A DNA stretch of 64,000 bases, from contig JBFWSG010000011.1 of NCBI GenBank assembly GCA_050248495.1, positions 62,001-126,000 on the forward strand, in the 5' to 3' direction. Below the pieces are notes generated by a model, which was not told where the DNA came from, did not search any database, and was given only the letters and a program-made list of their open reading frames with translations. This document shows positions 6,127-13,170 of the stretch, one piece after another. The position numbers and the translations under genes are program-made. Numbering within the stretch: the stretch's first letter is position 1; each line of letters begins with the position of its first letter. Origin of the DNA: DASYDU01 sp050248495. Its GTDB lineage: Bacteria; Planctomycetota; Planctomycetia; Pirellulales; Lacipirellulaceae.

Positions 6127-8220
6127 CTACCGCGGGGCCGCGCCCCGTTTTGGCTTCTTCGTGGTGCCGGTGGATTGCATCATCACGGCGAGCGGATCGA
6201 CGGTTTGCGGCGAGGCAAACGCGGTGTCGACGGCGGCCAATTGCGGGCTCGTCGCGGCGACCGTGCCGTTGCGACGCAGCGTACGCAAGCCAAAGTCGAC
6301 GCCGGCAATCGTCTGATCCCCGCGCGAGACAAGCGCAGCGCGGACGGTTCGCGTCGTGGCGAGCAAATTGTTCGGCACGACGATCCGCACCTGGTAGTCG
6401 CCCGTCTCGTGGAACGTCGTGAAGCTGTAGCGGCCACGGGCGTTGGTTACCACCGTGTCGACCACTTCGCCTTCGTCGTCGACGAGCTCAATCGTGATGC
6501 CCGCCATTCCCAGCTCAGTACGGTCCTGGCGGCCGTTGGCGTTGACGTCGACGAAAACCTGACCGCGAATTTCGGAGTCGAGGAAAAACACGTTTTCCTG
6601 CAAGTTGGTGATCGACGAATTGCGGCGGATGATATCGGCGAGCGACGTGCTCTCGATCGCCTGCAATTGGCGTCCCGAGAAGATCTTCTGGTACCAGAAA
6701 CGGTCGCCGTCGCGCAAGCGCTCGAACTGGTCCGCGACGACGGCGCTGATAGTCTCGCCCACGGATGCACCGGGCAGATGATCCTCCGCGAGGCCGCCCA
6801 CCCACAGGTCGATGTTGTCGACCGTGCCGTAAAGCTCGGCGAGCGTCTTCTGCAACTCGGGATCGGAGGTGATCTCGGCGAAGTTCGTGACCCGCGGCAG
6901 TCCGTAGGCCTCGCGGACCGTGTTGTAATCGGCCAGGCCATGATCCCGGCCGCGCTGGATATTGAGCGACGCCAGATCGAAGCCACCCTGGCCCGGTTGG
7001 CCGAAGAGAAAATTTCGCAGGCTATCAACAATCTGGGTGTCGACTTCTTGGGCTGTGGTGGAAGCCAGGTACTTCATGATCGAATCGGCGCCCGTCTCGC
7101 GGAGCAGGTCCGGATTGTTGAACGCTTCGGCGAGCGCAACCTCGTCGCGCACGGCGCGGCCGTCGTTGCCGAAGAACTCGACGTCGTCATTGATCAAGCT
7201 GTGCATGCGGAACGACGCGGTGGAGAATTCATTGGCAACGCCCGGGTTCACGGTCGGATCGTAGCCGGTGTATGCGTCGACCGCCCCGCGGCCCAAGAGC
7301 GCGGGCAGAAACTCGCGGTAGGTGATCGACTGGATTTCGGCGATCACAATCGCGCGGGCTCGCTGGTAGATGGCTTCATCGCTGAGCCGCGGATTCTGGC
7401 GGGCGATCTGAGTCGCCCACCAATTGTGCTCGCGGACGAAGATCGCGTGCATCGAGGTGAGCTCGATGTTTTCATTGGCCCGGACGTCGCCAGCCTGAAA
7501 GTTGCCGGCCGCATCGGTTGGCGGCAAGTTGCCGGCGCTGGTGCGCAGTTTGCCGCCGACGAACGTCCGCAAGCTATCAGCCGTGGCCTGGTCGGTGCCA
7601 TAGACCATCGAGCCGTCGATCCAGGCAGTGATCTGATTGACTTGCTCGCGCGGATTGTCGACGCCAGTGCCCGTCGTCGCGTCGTACCGCGAGCGACTCA
7701 AACGAATGACTTCATCGCCGGCGCCGGTCGGATCGAAGTAGTCATCGCCCACCGGCACTTCGACATTGAACGCCTCGCGGTTGGTGGCTGGCGGCTCGGT
7801 GAGGTCCATGTCGTGGTCGATGAACTGTCCCCAGACGTAGATGAACGCGGAGAGCTGCCGCGCGTTCGGCTCCGCTTCCGGATCCTGAGCCACGAGGGCA
7901 TTGCTTATCTCCCGGGCGCTGGGTCGATCTTCGCCGGCCGGGGAGGAAATGTCGTCGGCATAATCCTCTTCCGCCGCGCGGAGCAGGATCTCGTTGGTGC
8001 TGCCCCATTCGGGATTGGCGAGGTTATTGCCGGTGCCGTCGTAAGAGCGCGGTGCGGCGGTAGTCGTCGGAATCAGGATGGTGCTCGTGGGCGGAGGGGA
8101 GGGCGCCCGCGCCGCGACGTCTGCCATCGTGAGCGCCGCCGTAGAATCCGCCGCCATCAGTTCTCTGGCCTCGAGTTGCTCGATCTTCAGACACGGTTGC
8201 TGCAAGTGTTGTCGTCTCAT
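6127..8220 (-). CDS. Secreted animal-type heme peroxidase with SdrD B-like domain
   Basis: A 697-residue protein of the peroxidase-cyclooxygenase (peroxidasin-like) superfamily. Residues 13-24 carry the LExRxLMAAD start typical of exported planctomycete proteins. The catalytic core spans about residues 60-545. The distal site is GQFIDHDMD (His136), a calcium-site-like segment follows, SMHAIFVREHNWWA carries the catalytic Arg-Glu region, and FRMHSLI has the proximal heme His. A prealbumin-like SdrD B module (about 565-650, DVNANGRQDRTELGMAGITIEL) follows. The C-terminus is basic and lacks a PEP-CTERM tail. The likely activity is H2O2-dependent oxidation of halides or phenolics outside the cytoplasm; the substrate is unknown. 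It is convergent with the zur-like gene. Confidence 0.92.
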   Translation of the reverse strand: MRRQHLQQPCLKIEQLEARELMAADSTAALTMADVAARAPSPPPTSTILIPTTTAAPRSYDGTGNNLANPEWGSTNEILLRAAEEDYADDISSPAGEDRPSAREISNALVAQDPEAEPNARQLSAFIYVWGQFIDHDMDLTEPPATNREAFNVEVPVGDDYFDPTGAGDEVIRLSRSRYDATTGTGVDNPREQVNQITAWIDGSMVYGTDQATADSLRTFVGGKLRTSAGNLPPTDAAGNFQAGDVRANENIELTSMHAIFVREHNWWATQIARQNPRLSDEAIYQRARAIVIAEIQSITYREFLPALLGRGAVDAYTGYDPTVNPGVANEFSTASFRMHSLINDDVEFFGNDGRAVRDEVALAEAFNNPDLLRETGADSIMKYLASTTAQEVDTQIVDSLRNFLFGQPGQGGFDLASLNIQRGRDHGLADYNTVREAYGLPRVTNFAEITSDPELQKTLAELYGTVDNIDLWVGGLAEDHLPGASVGETISAVVADQFERLRDGDRFWYQKIFSGRQLQAIESTSLADIIRRNSSITNLQENVFFLDSEIRGQVFVDVNANGRQDRTELGMAGITIELVDDEGEVVDTVVTNARGRYSFTTFHETGDYQVRIVVPNNLLATTRTVRAALVSRGDQTIAGVDFGLRTLRRNGTVAATSPQLAAVDTAFASPQTVDPLAVMMQSTGTTKKPKRGAAPR

Positions 8221-8443
8221 CGTCGTCTCTCAGGTGGGTGGGACAAGGTGTCACGGCCCGAGCGCAACGACGTGACGATGCGCCCGGCGATGATCGGTAG
8301 ACTTCGCGCAGGACAGAACGGTTTATTCCCACATTCCGCTGCGCGAGTTACCGGCATTACGCGAATGCTGAAAGAATCGACACGCAGGAAAGAGGAGTCG
8401 CGCAGCGTGCCTGTATCGAGAGATCGATTTGCGACCAGGTGCG

Positions 8444-9940
8444 TCACGCGCGTCGCGGTGCAGGACGATTGCGGAGCTGAAACGCGCAGGCGGCGGCAAC
8501 GCAGGCGAGCACGACGCCCGAGGGCTCGGGGACGCTGCCGGCGACGGCAATGCCGCCGCTGCCGGCGCCACTGGTGCCGAAGTGGGTCTTCCACAAATCA
8601 TAGTCCGAGGCGTTGACGACGCCGTCGCCGTTGCCGTCGGCCGCCAGATTCGAGCCGGTCCGCCCGAGCATATTCCGCCAGACGGTGAAATCGGCGGCGT
8701 CGACCGTGCCGTCGAGGTTATAGTCGCCGGGGAGCACCGTCACGAGGGACGCGGCGGAAAGCAGGAGCTGATAGAGCTGCACGTTTTCACTCGCGCCGGT
8801 GATGCGGGCATAGTATTTTCCGGCGGTGGCAAGTGCGATATCCGTCAGCGACTCCACGCTCCCGGCGCTGGTGAGATTCGCGGTCCCCAGCAGCGTAGTG
8901 CCGTTCGACGCAAACACCGACAGTGTCAAATCGTTGCGGGAATTCGCGTCGAACGAAGACTGCACGCCCCCCTCGACGCCCTGGTTGAAGACGCCGCCGA
9001 GCGGCGTGAGCGTCGCATCGAGCGAGGCGGGAGCCGCGATGGTGAACGAGAAGAAGTCGGCGTCGTTGGCATTGGCGATGCTCACGAAATCGGTCTCCGT
9101 GGCACCGACGAATTGGTTGCCAACCGCGTCGGAACCGACGTCGAGCGAGCCGCCGATCGCCAGCGCACCGAGGCTCGTGGCCCGCGCGGCCGTGCCGTTG
9201 CCGAGCCCGTTGTTGGTCTTCTCGAACGCGTCGCCGTACTGGCCCTGCAATCCGCGGATGTCATCGAGCTGCGGCCCGTCGAAGCTGAGATTGATGATCG
9301 GCTCCATCAGCAGATTTTCGGTCGACGACTCGATGTGCAGGAGCCCGAAGGCATGGCCGAGCTCGTGCATCACCGTGTTGCGGAGCTGCCGATAGGCGTT
9401 CGACGAGTTGGAATAGAAGTTGGTCTCGCCGGTGTCGATCACCATGTCGCCGCTGTTGGGTAGCCAGGTGTAGGCCAGCGTGTTGCTAGGCCCGTCGACA
9501 AACGCGCCGCCGATTCGCACGTCGCCGCGGGTACCGAGCGCGCCGCTGGTGGTCTGCAGCGAGGTGCCGTCATCGTGCGACTCGTAGACAAACGTGATGC
9601 CGCCCAGCTGCGTCCAGCGATCGACCGACTGCTGAAAGTAAGTGAACCACGGTCGCGTCGTCAGATTGCTGCCGCCGGATGTGACGCCGAACAACCCGTC
9701 CAGATACGAAACGAGATTGCTGGCTCCTTCGCCGGGGATATTGGTTCCATCCGGTGCGATGCTCCAGGTGAGCGTGACCGGCGTGCCGGTACCGCCGGTG
9801 GCGCCGGACGCGGTGATTGACCAGCGGTCGTCCGGCACGTAGGCAGCCGCGGGCAGCGACTGAAACATCGCCAGTGCCAGGGCAAAGATGGCTGCCGTGC
9901 GTCGTCCGAGCTTCGTCAGCAAGTTAATTTGCTTGTCCAT
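8444..9940 (-). CDS. Matrixin-type metalloprotease with dockerin repeat and PEP-CTERM
   Basis: A 498-residue secreted zinc protease. After a signal peptide (ending near PAAAYVP), the catalytic domain contains the full metzincin site HELGHAFGLLH (about residues 192-202) and a downstream Met-turn candidate (NLLMEP). A beta-rich pre-peptidase-like region follows (about 245-405). A dockerin-type I pair comes next (GDYNLDGTVDAADFTVWRN and DGNGDGVVNASDYDLW), then VPEPSG and a hydrophobic tail with Arg, a PEP-CTERM signal. The start at 9940 is preferred over the ATG at 9961, which lacks any ribosome site; GAGAGGA lies 12 bases upstream of 9940. It probably degrades extracellular protein or processes surface proteins. 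Confidence 0.9.
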   Translation of the reverse strand: MDKQINLLTKLGRRTAAIFALALAMFQSLPAAAYVPDDRWSITASGATGGTGTPVTLTWSIAPDGTNIPGEGASNLVSYLDGLFGVTSGGSNLTTRPWFTYFQQSVDRWTQLGGITFVYESHDDGTSLQTTSGALGTRGDVRIGGAFVDGPSNTLAYTWLPNSGDMVIDTGETNFYSNSSNAYRQLRNTVMHELGHAFGLLHIESSTENLLMEPIINLSFDGPQLDDIRGLQGQYGDAFEKTNNGLGNGTAARATSLGALAIGGSLDVGSDAVGNQFVGATETDFVSIANANDADFFSFTIAAPASLDATLTPLGGVFNQGVEGGVQSSFDANSRNDLTLSVFASNGTTLLGTANLTSAGSVESLTDIALATAGKYYARITGASENVQLYQLLLSAASLVTVLPGDYNLDGTVDAADFTVWRNMLGRTGSNLAADGNGDGVVNASDYDLWKTHFGTSGAGSGGIAVAGSVPEPSGVVLACVAAACAFQLRNRPAPRRA

Positions 9941-10022
9941 GGTTCCCAGCCATCCTCTCATTGTCGCGCAGCATCGGCGCGACGGCCAACCCCGTTCATT
10001 GTAATTTCACACGGTCGTACAA

Positions 10023-10105
10023 GACGCGGCGCGGTGGGCCTTGCCCGCAGGGTCCGCGGTGGGCTTCGGACCAGCGGTGATCCATCGCGGCCCACCGGCG
10101 GCGTC
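10023..10105. repeat. Imperfect long inverted repeat with GCGGTGGGC copies
   Basis: The 18 bases at 10023-10040 are nearly the reverse complement of the 17 at 10089-10105; they share GACGC and GGTGGGCC with one substitution and one indel between. GCGGTGGGC is also repeated directly at 10056-10064. The element lies downstream of the coiled-coil PEP-CTERM gene and upstream of the protease gene. It may act as terminator or be a dispersed palindrome. Confidence 0.5.
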
Positions 10106-10125
10106 TCGCGCGGAAACGGTCGCGG

Positions 10126-10968
10126 TTAGATCCGCCGATGTGGAACCCCGCGGGCAGGCCGGCGACAGGCCAGCAATGCCAGCGAAAGTATGCTCAGCAA
10201 AATCGTCGCAGGCTCCGGTGTGGGCGCCGCGTCGAGCGCACCCGACATGCCGCACATCGACGCTTCGTCCTCCAGCGCGGCGAGCGGAGACAGGCTTCGT
10301 AGGGGCGACGCCGCCAACAGCGCCGCGGCCGACTCGTCGGTCGACCCGCCCGTCGTACCGCCGCCGGCGGTGACAATCTCGTCCAGATAGGTGGACAGGT
10401 CGGTGCTGAACGTCTGGTAGGTCGACAGACTGTCGGAGAGCGTGGTTTGTTTTTCGGTGAGGAAGTCGATCTTCGTCGTCAGGTGATCCTGAGCATTTGT
10501 CAAGCGATCGAGAATCCGCTGCAGCCGTTCCTCCGATAGATCGTCGCGGGCTTCGTAATCGGCGATCAAATCGTCGTAATACGCGAGGTCGTCGTTAGCG
10601 ATCGAAATATAGTCGCCCAACCGATCGATCGAGCGCTCGACGCCGCTGAGGAACAAGCCGTAGCGGTCGACAAGCCGCTCCATGCCATCGACGACGTCGC
10701 TGTAGTCGTCCGAGCTGTAGAAGTCCTCGATGTCGGCAAGCCCCGTGTCGTAGTCGGACTGGAGGGCGTCGAACTTATTTTCAAATCGAGTCTGCAGGTG
10801 CTCGGCATCGAAGCCGAAGCCGGCAAAATCCTGGAAACCGCCGTCGTGTCCGAAGCCGCCGTGATGGTCGCCCAAACCCGGACCTCCCCAGCCGAAGCCA
10901 AGGTGACCCGCTTGCGCGGTTTGGGCGACCAATGCGATCACGGCAAAAGTTATAGTGACATGTTTCAT
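10126..10968 (-). CDS. Coiled-coil PEP-CTERM protein
   Basis: A 280-residue exported protein with a clear signal peptide (residues 1-20, ending AQAG). A Gly/His-rich stretch follows (residues 21-50), then an almost entirely alpha-helical segment (about 55-205) rich in Asp, Leu and Tyr with heptad-like spacing (FENKFDALQSDYDTGLADIE). A Gly/Thr/Ser linker leads to a PEP-CTERM tail (PTPEPATILLSILSLALLA then RRPARG). No enzymatic motif is present and no family was recognised. It may be a structural envelope or matrix protein. The single Cys pair near residue 245 (CGMSG) is unexplained. Confidence 0.8.
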   Translation of the reverse strand: MKHVTITFAVIALVAQTAQAGHLGFGWGGPGLGDHHGGFGHDGGFQDFAGFGFDAEHLQTRFENKFDALQSDYDTGLADIEDFYSSDDYSDVVDGMERLVDRYGLFLSGVERSIDRLGDYISIANDDLAYYDDLIADYEARDDLSEERLQRILDRLTNAQDHLTTKIDFLTEKQTTLSDSLSTYQTFSTDLSTYLDEIVTAGGGTTGGSTDESAAALLAASPLRSLSPLAALEDEASMCGMSGALDAAPTPEPATILLSILSLALLACRRPARGVPHRRI

Positions 10969-11029
10969 CGGTTCTGTTCCTTTGTGTCAATTCTTCTGCT
11001 GGTGGTAGTTTCGATAGCCGCCGGCGAGG

Positions 11030-12106
11030 TTAGCGGCGGAAGCCTCGATAAAAGAAGCCGAGGCTGCGACCGTTGAGGGTGAGGGTTTCCAAGGCCCGGC
11101 CCAAGCCTTCGTGATGCAGGCCGCAGCCGCCGTGTTCCTGCTGCTCGCCGAGACCGACAATCGTCTCGCCGCCGATGACCGCCGTATCGGCGATGTCGAC
11201 GGCGTCGTCCGGGTTGAAACTCACCACGCGGAAATTGCCCTGGACGGTGCCGTCGTGCGTAACGGTGTTCTCGCCGTCGCCGAGTCGCGCGGAGAAGATT
11301 TCGTCGATCACGGCCGAAGCGGCGATCGATACCACATCGTTCCCGTCGCCGCCGTCGTAGCCGACGCTGCCATCGACCTGGCCGGCCACGGTCAGCGAAT
11401 TGTCGCCGTCGCCTAAAGCGATCTTTGCGCTGCGGCCGATGCTGGCGGTTTCGGCGACGGTCACCGTATCGGCCCCGTCGCGGGCCGATACGAGCAGGTA
11501 TCCTTCGACCGCACCGGCGAGAGTCAGCGAGTTGTCGCCATCGCCGAGCTTGGCGGTCACGCCGCCGCTGACCGACGCGGTGTCGCTGATGGCGATGAGG
11601 TCGACGCCGTCGCCGCCGTGGATCGCGAGATTGCCCACGGCCGAGCTCACCGCCAGATCGTTGTCGCCATCGCCGAGCGTGGCCGTGACGCGCGACTCGA
11701 TCGTGGCGTCTATCGACACGCTGTCGATGCCGTCGCCGCCGCGGTAGACCAGGCCAGACGCCGTGCCGTTGAGAATTTGGAACGAATTGTCGCCGTCGCC
11801 GAGCTGGGCGTACACGCGGTCGACCGTCTGGCCGCCGAGATCGACCGTCACCGTGTCGCTCGTGCCGTCGACGGTTTCTTCGAGTTGGATGTGGATGTCG
11901 TCGGTCACGCCGGTGAGCGTGGTTTCGTCCGCGATCAAGACGCCGTTGTCGGTGACACGAAAGGCGCCTTCACTGACCGCGACAATTTCGACCGCCCCGT
12001 CGGCGTCGCCCGACACCACCAAATCGCCATCGGTGACGGCCGCGGAAACGGACAAGCAGAGGCGGTTCTCCAAGGATTCGAATCGACGGAAAGTGCGGGT
12101 TGACAT
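11030..12106 (-). CDS. LExR-motif protein with five LGDGDN repeats
   Basis: A 358-residue protein starting at 12106, where GGAG lies nine bases upstream. Residues 6-17 read RRFESLENRLCLS, the LExRxxL export-type motif of planctomycetes. From about residue 100 there are five tandem units of 43-44 residues, each opening with LGDGDN or LGDGEN and containing a GGDGxDxVxI strand. The Gly-Asp-rich pattern suggests a calcium-binding beta-solenoid or beta-roll similar in style to RTX repeats. The C-terminus (QEHGGCGLHHEGLG) is His/Cys rich and Arg-rich at the very end. No catalytic residues are recognisable. Surface or extracellular location is inferred. Confidence 0.82.
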   Translation of the reverse strand: MSTRTFRRFESLENRLCLSVSAAVTDGDLVVSGDADGAVEIVAVSEGAFRVTDNGVLIADETTLTGVTDDIHIQLEETVDGTSDTVTVDLGGQTVDRVYAQLGDGDNSFQILNGTASGLVYRGGDGIDSVSIDATIESRVTATLGDGDNDLAVSSAVGNLAIHGGDGVDLIAISDTASVSGGVTAKLGDGDNSLTLAGAVEGYLLVSARDGADTVTVAETASIGRSAKIALGDGDNSLTVAGQVDGSVGYDGGDGNDVVSIAASAVIDEIFSARLGDGENTVTHDGTVQGNFRVVSFNPDDAVDIADTAVIGGETIVGLGEQQEHGGCGLHHEGLGRALETLTLNGRSLGFFYRGFRR

Positions 12107-12519
12107 GGTGGTAAGCTCCAAGCGGTTCTCTGTTCCGGCCCCGGCACGGAGTTTCACGCGGCCGACGCGACTTGAAGTACGGGTTTCGATGCCTCAAAAA
12201 GCGACGCCTGTCCGCTCCGTTGCTATGATGGAGGGACCGGTTCGCCGGGGGCCGCGCCACGCGAGTAACGGCCATTTTTCACGTGGAAAATCGCGTGGCG
12301 GGGAATTGAGCGGGCAGAAACCACCGCTACTTTGTCAAACTGGCGGGGTTGAAATGCGTAGTTGAGAATTGGGGTCCGGCCGCCGTCGGATCGCCTGACC
12401 TGCCCCGCCGCCAAAGAAATTCGTGGCGCATCGATTCGGAAATCGGTCCTTGAGCTTGGAGTCGCCGGCCGTGTCCGCCCGCTCTTCCGACTTCCTTCTA
12501 AACCGCTGAGTTTTGACCC
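12107..12519. other. 413-bp divergent intergenic region upstream of a sigma factor
   Basis: It separates the LGDGDN-repeat gene from the rightward sigma-factor gene. It contains the nested inverted repeat at 12255-12300 and a possible extended -10 element (TG, one base, TATGAT at 12224-12229) on the plus strand without a good -35. No coding frame is convincing. Confidence 0.45.
12255..12300. promoter_or_regulatory. Nested inverted repeat, candidate operator
   Basis: Outer arms CGCCACGCGA (12255-12264) and TCGCGTGGCG (12291-12300) are exactly complementary. Between them, directly abutting the right arm, lies TTTTTCACGTGGAAAA (12275-12290), a near-perfect palindrome around CACGTG. Two symmetric elements within 46 bases of a divergent promoter region suggest a transcription-factor site or a regulatory RNA hairpin. 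Confidence 0.5.
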
Positions 12520-13170
12520 ATGTCGATCGTCGAAGCCGCCAAAGAGCCGTCGAGTTTTTCCGAGCGCATCGATGACGCGCGGCAGGGCGATACGAGCAGC
12601 ATCGGCGCGCTCTTGCAGCAGTATCGCAATTACTTGATGGTGCTGGCGTCGACGCAGCTCGAGACGCGGCTGCAGCCGCGGGTCAGCCCCTCCGACGTGG
12701 TACAGGAGACCATGCTGCGGGCACATAAGAACTTCGGCCAGTTCCGCGGATCGAGCGAGGCGGAGCTATTGGCCTGGCTGCGGCAGATCCTGGTGAATAA
12801 CCTGGCCAAATTCGTCGAACAACATATGCTCGCAGCGCGGCGCGACGTGCGGCGCGAGGTCTCGATCGAAAGGTTGGGAAAGGCGCTGGAGCAATCGACC
12901 GTGCAGCTCGCCGCGTTGCTGCCGGCCGAAATTAATTCACCCAGCATGGCGGTGCAGCAACGCGAGGAAGCGGTACAGCTCGCCGATCGCCTGGCGCAGC
13001 TGCCGGCCGATTACCGCGAAGTACTCATGCTGCGAAACCTGCAGAGCATGCCCTTTGAACAAGTGGCGGAGCGGATGGGCCGCTCGGTCGGGGCGACGCG
13101 GATGCTCTGGCTGCGGGCGATCGAACGGCTCCGCGCGGTATATGGAAGCGAGGCCGCAAGTGAAGCGTGA
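12520..13170 (+). CDS. ECF sigma factor, planctomycete type, linked to Ser/Thr kinase
   Basis: A 216-residue sigma-70 family factor. Region 2 (about residues 25-95) includes SPSDVVQETMLRAHKNFGQFRG, matching the recognition and core-binding segment of ECF factors. Region 4 (about 155-210) has LPADYREVLMLRNLQSMPF and a helix-turn-helix with GRSVGATRMLWLRAIERL. The sequence resembles the planctomycete-specific subfamily that accompanies Hanks-type kinases instead of an anti-sigma factor. The kinase gene downstream overlaps its 3' end, so the two are probably cotranslated and the kinase may control sigma activity by phosphorylation. Confidence 0.92.
   Translation: MSIVEAAKEPSSFSERIDDARQGDTSSIGALLQQYRNYLMVLASTQLETRLQPRVSPSDVVQETMLRAHKNFGQFRGSSEAELLAWLRQILVNNLAKFVEQHMLAARRDVRREVSIERLGKALEQSTVQLAALLPAEINSPSMAVQQREEAVQLADRLAQLPADYREVLMLRNLQSMPFEQVAERMGRSVGATRMLWLRAIERLRAVYGSEAASEA

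Noticed and set aside
6094..8616. An 840-codon open frame on the plus strand
   Set aside because: It runs antisense to the heme peroxidase gene, whose motifs are unambiguous. Its product is Arg/Ala/Val-rich without a family pattern, which is common for reverse frames in GC-rich genes.
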